Shown here: positions 27,552-35,857 of the stretch, piece by piece
How positions within the stretch are numbered: the stretch's first letter is position 1
Layout of the letters: every line of letters begins with the position of its first letter
Assembly: GCF_015668515.1 (NCBI RefSeq)
Contig: NZ_JADPFO010000001.1
Location: forward strand, 1 to 64,000
DNA: 64,000 nt
Reading direction: 5' to 3'
Source of the DNA: Paraclostridium tenue
GTDB taxonomy: Bacteria; Bacillota; Clostridia; Peptostreptococcales; Peptostreptococcaceae
The notes under the pieces: generated by a model
Told to the model about the DNA's origin: nothing
Database searches by the model: none
What the model saw: the letters and a program-made list of their open reading frames with translations, nothing else
Translations under genes and position numbers: made by a program

Positions 27552-28013
27552 ATGCAAAAGTTATTAAATACACAAAAGAGTTTAATGATAAGTTCATTAA
27601 GTAAAGATAATCAACCAGAAATAAGTTATGCTCCTTTTGTAATGAAGGATAAAGAAATATATATTTATATAAGTAAAGCAGCAAATCATTATTACAATTT
27701 AATTGATAATAAGAATTGTTCAGTTATGGCTATAGAAGATGAAAGTGCATGTAAAACTATATTTGCAAGACAAAGAGTAAGTTTTAATTGTGAAGCAAGT
27801 ATTTTAAAGGAAGATGTTGAAAGTATTTTTGAAGAGTTCGAAAACGTTCACGGATCTTCGATGATGATGGTTTTAAAGAATTTAGATTTTGATGTTTTTA
27901 AGTTAGATATAAAAAGAGGAAGACTTGTTAAAGGTTTTGGGCAAGCTTTTGATATTTTAGTTAATGATGGTGAATTTGAGCTAAACCAAGTTATGGGAAT
28001 GGGTCATAAGTAG
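27552..28013 (+). CDS. HugZ/HutZ-like split-barrel haem-utilisation protein
   Basis: 153 residues of the pyridoxamine-phosphate-oxidase-like split barrel. It matches the haem-utilisation HugZ/HutZ branch: SLSKDNQPEISYAPFV, IYIYISKAANHYYNL, FARQRVSFNCEAS and RGRLVKGFGQAFDI. The protein ends VMGMGHK; HugZ-type proteins use a C-terminal His to bind haem. HutZ and HugZ cleave haem with oxygen; in an anaerobe this copy may instead bind, store or hand over haem or its reduced product. It closes the operon 10 bases after the NifK-like gene, giving the cluster a second haem-linked protein. Confidence 0.85.
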   Translation: MQKLLNTQKSLMISSLSKDNQPEISYAPFVMKDKEIYIYISKAANHYYNLIDNKNCSVMAIEDESACKTIFARQRVSFNCEASILKEDVESIFEEFENVHGSSMMMVLKNLDFDVFKLDIKRGRLVKGFGQAFDILVNDGEFELNQVMGMGHK

Positions 28014-28024
28014 GGCTTTGGGTA

Positions 28025-28112
28025 GTAGTATGATTACAGCACCTTCCTTCACTATAAAGCCTGATAGGGCATAGGCTTTAACGTTTCGTCAGGTTGCTAT
28101 AATCATACTTAC
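28025..28112 (-). repeat. Conserved hairpin element, copy 1
   Basis: An outer inverted repeat (28025-28043 with 28092-28112) encloses a conserved core: TTCCTTCACT, then a stem AAAGCCT/AGGCTTT, then AACGTTTCGTCA. The same core recurs at 58355-58430 with different but paired outer arms. In the minus-strand RNA the single outer mismatch becomes a G-U pair, hinting that this strand is the folded one. Function unknown. Confidence 0.75.
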
Positions 28113-28136
28113 AACTCCTTCGCCAGTTGGAATAAA

Positions 28137-28170
28137 AAAAGAGGATATCGCGAAATACGATATCCTCTTT
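28137..28170. terminator. Terminator after haem/nitrogenase-like operon
   Basis: AAAGAGGATATCG / CGATATCCTCTTT perfect stem with A-run before and T-rich tail after; usable from both sides. Confidence 0.85.
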
Positions 28171-28199
28171 ATAATTAATAATGATTTTTTTAGAAAAAT

Positions 28200-29150
28200 T
28201 TAATTATATTCATTTAAAAAATCTATAAATAGTTTCTTCATGTCTTCAAGATTTTCACTATCTGTATTTATGATATGACCTGTTTTACCATAAGTTAAAT
28301 TGTACTCTTGTTTATAATAATCTTGAATATCCCAACCTATATCTTTTGCATCTTTAGTTTTTGTAGTTATAAGGTCATGAACAGTTTTTATGTTTTTGCT
28401 ATCACTTAGATAAATGTTATTTATTTTTTCATCTTTATTAAATACTACAGTAATAGATTCATAGTCATTAACTTTTATTTCAAATGTAGCTCTATCTTTA
28501 TCGTATGGATTTTCTAATTTCTTAAAATCTGGATTAAATTCAACTAGATCATTAATTGTAAAGTTATCTTTAGATTCAATTGCTTTAAGTAAATTTAGAT
28601 AAATTTTATATGCATTACCATTAGATTGGTCTAATTTAAGTATTTTAGAGATTTTATCTAAATCGTTAATATATTCAGTAGCAATTTCTAATGAAACAGC
28701 TTTTTTATTAGAGGAAATATTTAAGTTAGATAATGTAATTGAGTTTATACTAGGATTTTTAATATTAATTTTGTATTCAATATTTTGAGCATAATAAGAT
28801 TTTTGTTTATTTAGTTTATTATAATAAACTTTTATTTGTTCATTATTTTTTTCATATATATCAACCATATTATTAAAGTCTAATTCTTCAGTTTTTACTA
28901 ATGATAAATCTTTAATTTTACTTCTTAGTTTTTCTATAGATATATTTTTATCCATAAATTCAATTAAATCGAAAAAAGTATTTTGAAATTCACTTAATTT
29001 ATAATTATTTAAAGATATACTTTCAGTTGTAAGTGCATAGGATGTAGCATTTGGATATATAAAAGGGGATAATGCTCCAATTGTTAATACACCTATAGTT
29101 GTACATATTAATTTTTTATAAGTAGTTTTTTTTATAAGTTTTAAATTCAT
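28200..29150 (-). CDS. Secreted hypothetical protein
   Basis: About 316 residues with a signal peptide (ICTTIGVLTIGALSPFI; a cleavage site plausible near TSYALT). The mature part is rich in Lys, Asn, Asp and Ile. It shows two halves with beta/alpha patterns such as NKKAVSLEIATEYINDLDKI and RATFEIKVNDYESITVVFNK. No known domain is recognised. ATG 29150 is chosen over 29165 because GGAGG falls 8 bases before it, inside the longer frame. Monocistronic; convergent with the haem operon. Confidence 0.7.
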   Translation of the reverse strand: MNLKLIKKTTYKKLICTTIGVLTIGALSPFIYPNATSYALTTESISLNNYKLSEFQNTFFDLIEFMDKNISIEKLRSKIKDLSLVKTEELDFNNMVDIYEKNNEQIKVYYNKLNKQKSYYAQNIEYKINIKNPSINSITLSNLNISSNKKAVSLEIATEYINDLDKISKILKLDQSNGNAYKIYLNLLKAIESKDNFTINDLVEFNPDFKKLENPYDKDRATFEIKVNDYESITVVFNKDEKINNIYLSDSKNIKTVHDLITTKTKDAKDIGWDIQDYYKQEYNLTYGKTGHIINTDSENLEDMKKLFIDFLNEYN

Positions 29151-29489
29151 TAATTTAGCCTCCATATATTTTAAATTTTAACTCTGGGATGCTTTTTGAT
29201 ATGTTATAAAGCTTATTTAAAAAGATTCATTTATTGGTTGTTTGTATATTTCTTCATATTAACTTTAAAACCTTTAATTATGAATAATTTAATTGAAATT
29301 TATTTTTTAATATATTTATAAAACTTAACTTTAATTAACTATTTTCGACATATTTTTTTATAAAAATTTAATATTAATATGATATTTTTAAAGAATATAT
29401 ACTTTAATGTACTGTTTTAACTAGATTTAATTTTTTGCATATTTATGAGATAATATAAAAATAGAAATAATAATTTTGGAGATGATAAT
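29151..29489. other. Intergenic, divergent promoters
   Basis: Very AT-rich gap between divergent genes. It must hold both promoters, but no operator, hairpin or small gene stands out. Confidence 0.4.
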
Positions 29490-30227
29490 ATGAATTCTAA
29501 AATAGAAAAACTAGTTAAACTAATTGATGAAAGTAACAATATTGTTTTCTTCGGAGGAGCAGGAACTTCTACAGAATCAGGTATTCCAGACTTTAGAAGT
29601 TCTAATGGATTATTTAATGAAAAACTAAATAAAAGATTTACACCTGAGCAATTAGTTTCTCATTCTTTTTATGTGATGCACCCTGAGGAATTCTTTAGTT
29701 TTTATAAAGAAAAGCTTATATACAAAGATGCAAAACCTAACAATGCACACATAGCACTTGCAGAGCTTGAAAAAAGAGGAAAATTAAAAGCTACAATTAC
29801 TCAAAACATAGATGGACTTCATCAAATGGCAGGAAGTAAAAATGTTTTTGAATTACATGGATCTGTTCATAGAAATTACTGTGAAAATTGTGGGAAATTT
29901 TATGACTTAGACGGTATGCTTAATTTAGAGGGAACTATACCTCATTGTGAAGAATGTGGTTCTATTGTAAAACCAGATGTAGTTTTATACGAAGAAGCTT
30001 TAGATGATGAGGTTATTAAGAATGCTGTATCGGCTATAAGTAGTGCTGATTTATTGATAATTGGTGGGACTTCATTAGTTGTTTATCCTGCTGCTGGATT
30101 TATTAATTACTTCAAAGGTAAAAATATTGTTGTAATAAATAGAGATGATATAAATATTAATAAAAATAATACTTTAGTAATAAATGAATCAATAGGTGAA
30201 GTACTTAAGGAAGCTATCTTAGACTAA
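29490..30227 (+). CDS. cobB: Sir2-family NAD-dependent protein deacylase
   Basis: 245 residues. NAD motif FFGGAGTSTESGIPDFRS, catalytic TQNIDGLHQ and H123 in ELHGSVH, and a zinc ribbon with two Cys pairs (C131/C134 and C153/C156). It removes acetyl or other acyl groups from lysines using NAD, linking protein acylation to redox state. Length and motifs are complete. GGAG precedes ATG; monocistronic, with a hairpin terminator shared with the convergent gene. Confidence 0.95.
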   Translation: MNSKIEKLVKLIDESNNIVFFGGAGTSTESGIPDFRSSNGLFNEKLNKRFTPEQLVSHSFYVMHPEEFFSFYKEKLIYKDAKPNNAHIALAELEKRGKLKATITQNIDGLHQMAGSKNVFELHGSVHRNYCENCGKFYDLDGMLNLEGTIPHCEECGSIVKPDVVLYEEALDDEVIKNAVSAISSADLLIIGGTSLVVYPAAGFINYFKGKNIVVINRDDININKNNTLVINESIGEVLKEAILD

Positions 30228-30266
30228 ATTATTTTAAATAGTGTTAAATTTATACACTATTAAACT

Positions 30267-30304
30267 AATAAAAAGATGACTAATTTAGCCATCTTTTTAT
30301 TAGT
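30267..30304. terminator. Bidirectional terminator
   Basis: TAATAAAAAGATG / CATCTTTTTATTA stem between convergent genes. Confidence 0.8.
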
Positions 30305-30352
30305 TTAATATTTAATACTTTCTCTTTAGCAAATCTAAATTCTTTGACTTTT

Positions 30353-31654
30353 TCACATACTTTTCATAGATTCTATTTTTGGAATTTCAATAGATAGCTG
30401 TAAAACAACTATATTAAATATCACCCATAGTGTTGCAAATAAATAACCAGCTATTACACCACTTGGATTTTGGATGTTTAAAGAAATATCAAATATTCCC
30501 ATAGCTAAACAAATTAATATAGAAATAAATACAGATATATTTTTAATAATTAATCTTTTGTTGTATTTAATTATAAAGTATAATATTGTTCCAACTAATG
30601 TTGATATAAAAAAAATATCTTCACTAGGGAAACTATACTTAATAAACTCACGGATTGTAACGTGTAAATTATTAAATTCAAAAGTTTTATTTATTAACTC
30701 TATTATAACTGTGCCACCTAATACAGTTATAAGCACAAAACCCATGTTTTTATACTTATTTTCTCTCTTAAATAATATCCAAGCTATTAAAACTACTATT
30801 GTAAAAATACCTATGTATATAAAAGAAATAAATCTAAATATATCTATATTTTTAATTATTTCCTTTGAAAAAATAGCTTTAATAATTATTTTTGTAACTT
30901 TATCAAATAAACCTAGTTTATGGTTCATAAAATTGTTTATTAGTTCAAATCCTTTTACAAGAAGGTATGTATATCCAATGGCTAAAAGAATTAATATCAA
31001 TTTTAATTTACCAAGAGAATTATAAAGTATGAAAATACTACTTATTTTCTTATAGATAAATTCACTTATATTTATATTGTATTTTTTATATAAATATATA
31101 ATAGTAACTATAATCCCTATAATGATTACTCCTAAAACTAGATATTTTGATGCGTATGTATGAAGCAACTTATAGTTATGACCCAAAGCTTTACCTAGAG
31201 ATATAAATGTAAAAGTCCAAATTAAAGCTCCTAAATATGCATGTAATGCAAATTTTTTATATTTTAAGTTTGTTATTCCAGATACATAACCTGTAATGTG
31301 TCTAAGACCAGGTATGAAAAAAGCAATTATTAATAATTTATTGCCATACTTATCAAACCAAGTAGTTGCTTTTTTAATATGTTTTGAGTGTATATGAACG
31401 TATTTTCCATATTTAGTTACAATCTCTATATCTAAAAACTTTCCTATTAAATATGAAGTAGTAATCCCACATATTGTTCCAACACTTGCAAATAATATGC
31501 TTGTTAGATAGTTTAATTTTCCTTGAAAAGCTAAAAACCCACAGTAACTCATTAGTAATTCTCCTGGCAGAGGAAGTGCCATCAATTCTAAGTATAATGC
31601 TATAAAAATAATAATATATCCATAATCATTTAATAGTTGTGTTAAGCTATGCAT
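30353..31654 (-). CDS. DedA-family protein fused to a PAP2-like domain
   Basis: 433 residues, about ten membrane helices. Residues 1-~200 are a DedA/VTT domain, a flippase-type family for lipid carriers, with LMALPLPGELLMSYCGFLA and the conserved FIPGLRHITGYVSG. The second half looks like a PAP2 phosphatase fold: RE...FPSEDIFFIST corresponds to the PSGH block and NPSGVIAGYLFATLW to the SRxxxxxHxxxD block. Key residues differ: the PSGH His is replaced by Glu-Asp, and the last block has Asn and Gly where His and Asp are expected. The phosphatase half is therefore probably inactive or altered. DedA-PAP2 fusions are known; the degenerate active site is the oddity. Confidence 0.8.
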   Translation of the reverse strand: MHSLTQLLNDYGYIIIFIALYLELMALPLPGELLMSYCGFLAFQGKLNYLTSILFASVGTICGITTSYLIGKFLDIEIVTKYGKYVHIHSKHIKKATTWFDKYGNKLLIIAFFIPGLRHITGYVSGITNLKYKKFALHAYLGALIWTFTFISLGKALGHNYKLLHTYASKYLVLGVIIIGIIVTIIYLYKKYNINISEFIYKKISSIFILYNSLGKLKLILILLAIGYTYLLVKGFELINNFMNHKLGLFDKVTKIIIKAIFSKEIIKNIDIFRFISFIYIGIFTIVVLIAWILFKRENKYKNMGFVLITVLGGTVIIELINKTFEFNNLHVTIREFIKYSFPSEDIFFISTLVGTILYFIIKYNKRLIIKNISVFISILICLAMGIFDISLNIQNPSGVIAGYLFATLWVIFNIVVLQLSIEIPKIESMKSM

Positions 31655-31726
31655 GTTTATTACTCCTTAATATAAATCTTTAGTTATTTGTCGTATATAT
31701 TAGCTTATACCCTTATATGGAAGTAT

Positions 31727-31764
31727 AAAAGAGGGCATAGTGAAATACTATACCCTCTTTTTTT
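31727..31764 (-). terminator. Terminator
   Basis: AAAGAGGG.ATAGT / ACTAT.CCCTCTTT stem with loop GAAAT. A nearly identical stem-loop is at 42883-42908. Confidence 0.75.
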
Positions 31765-31785
31765 AAAAAATAATTAGTTTATAGA

Positions 31786-32091
31786 TTATACTAGTGTAAA
31801 ATACAATCTTGGAATGAAGTCAAATATTATTATGGAAGTTAACATAAACATACAACCTTTTATTCTATATGTATTAAAAATTACATCCTCATTATTATTT
31901 TTGCTTTTTATTCCTCCATATATATTTAATATATTTACTAGAATAAGTCCTAAAGTATTAAACCAATTTCCGTTATTTAAATTTTCTTTAATATTTCCAT
32001 TCTTTGTGCAGAAATATATAATAAGCAATGATATTAGTATTGAAAAGTAAAAAAGAAATTTTCCTAATTTATCATTACTTTTATTATTCAT
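31786..32091 (-). CDS. Small membrane protein (101 aa)
   Basis: 101 residues with three hydrophobic helices (FLFYFSILISLLIIYFC; NTLGLILVNILNIYGGI; GCMFMLTSIIIFDFIPRLY). ATG 32091 is chosen because AAGGGGGA lies 7 bases before it; a longer in-frame start lacks a ribosome site. No family recognised. Monocistronic. Confidence 0.6.
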   Translation of the reverse strand: MNNKSNDKLGKFLFYFSILISLLIIYFCTKNGNIKENLNNGNWFNTLGLILVNILNIYGGIKSKNNNEDVIFNTYRIKGCMFMLTSIIIFDFIPRLYFTLV

Positions 32092-32287
32092 TGTTATCCC
32101 CCTTAAATTTATCATAAATACTATTTCTATCTTTTTGGACAAAAATTGTTTTTTTCATAATCCAACTCCCTTTTGAAATAATCAATATGTAAATATATTA
32201 TCATATTAAATAAACTTAAAAATATAAATTATTTTGTATTTTTAAAATTAAATATAATTAACACTGAATATGTTTTTTTATATAATT

Positions 32288-32324
32288 TAAGGGCAATTAG
32301 ATTAAAAAAATCCAATTGCCCTTA
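32288..32324. terminator. Hairpin terminator
   Basis: TAAGGGCAATT / AATTGCCCTTA stem with a central A-run, between the GNAT gene promoter side and the small membrane protein. The rest of 32092-32453 holds nothing recognisable. Confidence 0.6.
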
Positions 32325-32453
32325 ATAATAATAGCAAATAAATTAATTAATGAGTGTGTTATTGTGATTTACTTGCCATATAGACATATTATAACATAAA
32401 TTAAAGAAAGTGTTATGTATGTAAAAAATATGATAAATATTTATTTTATGATG

Positions 32454-32975
32454 TTAGCACAAAGTAATATAGTATCTTTGCGTTATTCTATCTTCTTTGG
32501 CAATTTCATTTTCCAGTTTACCACCATTATTTATTATAGTTTTTGCTGAGGCAATATTGTTTTTGTCGCAGGTAATTAAAACTTTTTTAATTCCTAAATT
32601 TACACATTCTTTTAAGGCTAAATTTAGCATTTCGGTTGCGTAGCCTTTTTGTCTTTCAGATTTCCTAACACTATATCCTATATGACCACCAAAATTTAAT
32701 AAATAATCATTTAATCTATGTCTAATATCAATCATGCCAACTAATTTATTTTCATTGTTAAAAGCAAGGTATGTAGTTGGTGGAACAAATCCATCTCCTA
32801 CAGTTTCTTCTTTTAAATTATCTTGAACTGATTTATACCAATTTTCAAAAGTTTTGGCAGTGCTTAATCCAGCTGAACCATCCATACTATCTTTGTTTTC
32901 AAGAAACTCTTTTTTATAATCTAGAATAATTTTTTTGTGTTCTTTTTTGGGTAAAATTAATTTTAATCTACTCAT
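32454..32975 (-). CDS. GNAT acetyltransferase
   Basis: 173 residues. It starts SRLKLILPKKEHKKIILDYK and contains GMIDIRHRLNDYLLNFGGHI, YSVRKSERQKGYATEMLNLA (acetyl-CoA loop RQKGYA) and CDKNNIASAKTIINNGG, a common clostridial GNAT arrangement. The substrate is not predictable. GGGAGGTGG precedes the ATG; monocistronic. Confidence 0.85.
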   Translation of the reverse strand: MSRLKLILPKKEHKKIILDYKKEFLENKDSMDGSAGLSTAKTFENWYKSVQDNLKEETVGDGFVPPTTYLAFNNENKLVGMIDIRHRLNDYLLNFGGHIGYSVRKSERQKGYATEMLNLALKECVNLGIKKVLITCDKNNIASAKTIINNGGKLENEIAKEDRITQRYYITLC

Positions 32976-33207
32976 TTACCACCTCCCAATATTTAAATAA
33001 AGGTTTTAATTTAAGTATAGACTTGGAAATAATTGTAGTAAATAAAATAATGTGTTTAAAGTAATTTATATTTAAAATAAATTAACTATATGTAAAAATG
33101 TGTTTTTGGGGATTAGACTTTAGTTTAGGATGAAAAATTCTAAACATTCAACTACAATTTAAAGAAAGTATATGTTTGATAGTATAAATAATTATCAGGG
33201 GGGGAGT

Positions 33208-33453
33208 ATGAAGAGTTTAGAGGAAAAAATTAAAAATTATTATGAAGGTTATGATGAGGATAGTAGGTTAATTATTGAAAAGATGATGGATGAAAATGAA
33301 ATTAAAAAAATTATACATATAGGAACTGATGGTATAGAAGATATGCTTAGAGCGAGTGTAAATGAATTTACAGATGAAGAATTTAATTTATGGATTAAAT
33401 TTCATTTAGATACTTGTGAAAATCCTAATTTAATAGGATATAGTAAGCACTGA
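33208..33453 (+). pseudogene. Internally deleted SAM methyltransferase remnant
   Basis: 81 residues. The first part (KSLEEKIKNYYEGYDEDSRL) is the typical N-terminus of a ~250-residue clostridial class I methyltransferase. From about residue 35 (IHIGTDGIEDMLRASVNEF, then DEEFNLWIKFHLDTCENPNL and IGYSKH) it matches the C-terminal end of the same family. The Rossmann core with the SAM-binding GxGxG motif is missing, so the protein cannot methylate. The frame is intact and preceded by GGGGGGGAG, so it may still be made. ATG 33208 is preferred over an upstream ATG at 33172. Confidence 0.65.
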
Positions 33454-33558
33454 TTATATATTGGGAGAAAAAATAATTAAATTATAAATAGGTATCAATT
33501 ATGAATTAATTTGTGTATTTAATATATAAATAGAAATTTGAAGGGTAGAGGATTTTAA

Positions 33559-33639
33559 ATGAATATTGCTATTTGGATTGCTATAGGAGCTGCTATTTTA
33601 TGCAGTATAGTTGCTATCAATAAAAAAGATAAGAAATAA
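33559..33639 (+). CDS. Tiny membrane peptide (26 aa)
   Basis: 26 residues: MNIAIWIAIGAAILCSIVAI followed by a basic tail with NKKDKK. It is one membrane helix with a charged C-terminus, like many small regulatory or toxin-like membrane peptides. AGAGG lies 8 bases before the ATG, and a terminator follows directly. No complementary antisense RNA gene was recognised, so a toxin role is unproven. Confidence 0.5.
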   Translation: MNIAIWIAIGAAILCSIVAINKKDKK

Positions 33640-33654
33640 ATTTTAAATAAACAT

Positions 33655-33697
33655 AAAGCTCTTAAAACTTAAAAAATAGATTTTAAGGGCTATTTTT
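33655..33697 (+). terminator. Terminator after tiny membrane peptide
   Basis: AAAGCTCTTAAAA / TTTTAAGGGCT stem (one wobble, one mismatch) followed by T6. Confidence 0.7.
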
Positions 33698-33790
33698 TAT
33701 AATTGATTAATGTAACTAAATAAGTCTTTCAAGGTTATAATTTAAATAAATTGATAAACTATAGGAATAAAAAATATCGGAGGGGGATAA

Positions 33791-34408
33791 ATGAAATATA
33801 TTGACGATATTACTAAATTTATATTTATAAGTGATGAACTAAAAAAATCAGATATTATTTTTATTCCAGGTGGGTCATATGCAGAAATTGCAGAAACAGC
33901 AGCTATGCTTTGGAATGATGGATATGCATCATTTATACTACCATCAGGGAAGTTTGGTGTTAATAGAGGATATTTTCCAGGGCCTCGTTCAAAGTCTAAT
34001 GTATATAATAAAATTTATGATACAGAGTGGGAATTTTTAAATGATGTGTTGATTAAAAATGGAGTAAAACAACAATATATATTAAGAGAAGATAAAGCTA
34101 CATATACTTTTGAAAATGCTATTTTTTCAAAAAAAATTACTGATGAGTTAGATATTGATGTAAATACAGCAATAATATGTTGTAAGGCTTTTCATGCAAG
34201 AAGATGTCTCATGTGTTATGAAAGTGTTTATCCAAATACAAAATTTATAGTATATCCCACAGAAACTCAAGGCATAAATAAACATAATTGGTTTAATACA
34301 AAAGAAGGAATTGATAAAGTAATGGGAGAGGTTGAAAGGTGTGGTAGTCAATTTAAAGATGTAATTAAAGAGTATTATCTAACACAAAAAGAGAGCAATA
34401 ACTTTTAA
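33791..34408 (+). CDS. YdcF/DUF218-family protein
   Basis: 205 residues. DUF218 signature: SDIIFIPGGSYAEIAETAAM, FILPSGKFGVNRG, REDKATYTFENAIFSKKI and CCKAFHARRCLMCYE. This family includes SanA/YdcF/ElyC-type proteins, some linked to envelope precursor metabolism. The version here lacks a membrane anchor, so it is cytoplasmic. GGAGGGGG precedes the ATG. The terminator hairpin begins inside the last codons. Confidence 0.85.
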   Translation: MKYIDDITKFIFISDELKKSDIIFIPGGSYAEIAETAAMLWNDGYASFILPSGKFGVNRGYFPGPRSKSNVYNKIYDTEWEFLNDVLIKNGVKQQYILREDKATYTFENAIFSKKITDELDIDVNTAIICCKAFHARRCLMCYESVYPNTKFIVYPTETQGINKHNWFNTKEGIDKVMGEVERCGSQFKDVIKEYYLTQKESNNF

Positions 34409-34423
34409 TGTTATTGCTCTCTT
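34387..34423. terminator. Terminator overlapping the DUF218 3' end
   Basis: AAGAGAGCAATAA / TTATTGCTCTCTT perfect 13-bp stem; its left arm is within the coding sequence. Confidence 0.85.
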
Positions 34424-34466
34424 AGTTTGCAATTTAATTACATTTAAAGTATGTACTATAACTTTT

Positions 34467-34877
34467 TTAACATATTTTAAAAGAACCTATTACTGTTGTT
34501 CCATCTTTTTCATAAACAGGAATAGATTTATAATAGCCATGTTTTTTTACTTTTTTTTCTACCATTTTAGTATAAGCTACTGCTTCTTCTGGATTTTTAG
34601 GTTGATTGGCTGTGTCGTAAAAATCATCTTTATAGACATATCCACTTTTACCATTATCTGCTTCAACTAATATTAAGTCTGGTTCATTACCGTACTCTGT
34701 ATTAGCTAAATTACTGCCATAAGTTTGACCTTTTTCATTAATTTTTATTTCAAATTTATTTTCATTAATATCTAGGTTAGTAAGTTTATTTTGAGAATTA
34801 TCGAAGGTATCTAAACTCGTAAATATTAACCCACCTACAATTATTAATCCCAATATATGCACTTTTTTTAATTTCAT
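34467..34877 (-). CDS. Small secreted protein with BlaR1-tail-like motif
   Basis: 136 residues with an N-terminal helix (VHILGLIIVGGLIFTSL) acting as signal or anchor. The mature part contains KINEKGQTYGSNLANTEYG, PDLILVEADNGKSGYVYKDD and a C-terminal VIGSFKI. The set TYGS...PDLI...GKSGYV is the motif found at the C-terminal end of many M56/BlaR1-like sensor peptidases, here as a free-standing secreted module. Function unknown. Confidence 0.65.
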   Translation of the reverse strand: MKLKKVHILGLIIVGGLIFTSLDTFDNSQNKLTNLDINENKFEIKINEKGQTYGSNLANTEYGNEPDLILVEADNGKSGYVYKDDFYDTANQPKNPEEAVAYTKMVEKKVKKHGYYKSIPVYEKDGTTVIGSFKIC

Positions 34878-35116
34878 TTTAAATCTCCTTTTTAACTTAG
34901 AAAATTATAATCTTATCATTAATTTAAGTAAAATCAGTATTACTATTAAAAATCTGATGATTAAAATCAAAAAACAATAATTTATAATATATTCTACATA
35001 ATAGAAATATTTCCTTTTGGATATATCAGAAGAAGAGCTTAGAACAAATTTGATTTTTTATAAAAAATTTAGTATAATTAATTTAATAATAAATTAAATA
35101 ACAAGCTAGGAATAAC
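34878..35116. other. Intergenic with promoter for structured leader
   Basis: AT-rich. A TAGTATAAT near 35071 is a plausible -10 for the leader at 35117. Nothing coding seen. Confidence 0.4.
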
Positions 35117-35180
35117 GACACATGTGGTGCTTTGCACGTAAATCTGATTACGGTACAAAAGCGCATATGTGTCTTTTTTT
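35117..35180 (+). promoter_or_regulatory. Branched structured leader ending in a terminator
   Basis: A long closing stem (GACACATGTG with CGCATATGTGTC) encloses two small hairpins, GTGC-TTT-GCAC and GTAA-ATCTGA-TTAC, plus a linker GGTACAAAAGC. Seven T follow at once. It lies between a promoter-like TATAAT and the DUF2798 gene, so it looks like a riboswitch or attenuator. It does not match any riboswitch class I know. Confidence 0.55.
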
Positions 35181-35233
35181 GTTGTTTAAAAAATTAAAAT
35201 AATTATTTTATTAGAAAGAAAGGAAGATGTTTT

Positions 35234-35734
35234 ATGCCAACAACAAAATTTCAACAATGTTTTTTTGCTGTTTTAACCGTAGCAATAACGGTACCTTTAT
35301 TTGTATTTTACAATATTGCAATTGAAATGGGAGGAATGTCTAATCAAGTATTTATAGCTTCTGTAAAAGTGATTCCAATTGAATTTGTATTTGCAATTTT
35401 ACTTGAAATGTTTATAGCTGGTCCACTTTCACAAAAGATAGCTTTTAGTATTGTAAATCCAAGAGAAGATAAGCCATATATAATAACTACAGCAATGATA
35501 TGTTCAACGGTGGTTTTAATGTGCCCAATGATGTCACTTGTTGCAGCTTTTCTTTTTAATGGTATGACTACAGAAATTATTACGCAGTGGATGCAAAATA
35601 TAGTGATTAATTTCCCATTTGCATTTTTTACACAGTTATTTTTCATACAACCACTTGTAAGATTTATTTTTAGAAATATTTTTAAAAGTCAGCTTAATAA
35701 GGAAAATCAGTGTGTAGGAAATGAAGTTATGTAA
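35234..35734 (+). CDS. DUF2798 membrane protein
   Basis: 166 residues with four membrane helices and the DUF2798 pattern (FAVLTVAITVPLFVFYNIAI; PIEFVFAILLEMFIAGPLSQ; MVLMCPMMSLVAAFLF-like; FPFAFFTQLFFIQPLVRFIF). Function unknown; such genes often lie near MarR-type regulators or drug-response elements. It follows the branched leader at 35117 with no other promoter visible, so its expression probably depends on read-through of that structure. A paralog-like gene is at 63280-63768. Confidence 0.8.
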   Translation: MPTTKFQQCFFAVLTVAITVPLFVFYNIAIEMGGMSNQVFIASVKVIPIEFVFAILLEMFIAGPLSQKIAFSIVNPREDKPYIITTAMICSTVVLMCPMMSLVAAFLFNGMTTEIITQWMQNIVINFPFAFFTQLFFIQPLVRFIFRNIFKSQLNKENQCVGNEVM

Positions 35735-35805
35735 TTATATATAATTTTATATAATAAGGTATAGGTTTATATTAAGAACATAAATTAAAAAAATATAATG
35801 ATTAT

Positions 35806-35857
35806 AAAAAGAGTGTATCTAATAAAACTAAGTAATTTAAATAGATATACTCTTTTA
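35806..35857 (+). terminator. Terminator after DUF2798 gene
   Basis: AAAAGAGTGTATCT / AGATATACTCTTTT stem with a long loop. Confidence 0.75.

Noticed and set aside
30474-31025. 183-codon plus-strand frame opposite the DedA-PAP2 gene
   Set aside because: Hydrophobic by complementarity to a membrane protein gene, with no start signals; the minus-strand gene has clear family motifs.
35117-35180. Assignment to a known riboswitch class (guanidine, fluoride, preQ1, ZTP, THF)
   Set aside because: None of the conserved core motifs of those classes that I can recall is present, so it is left as an unassigned structured leader.
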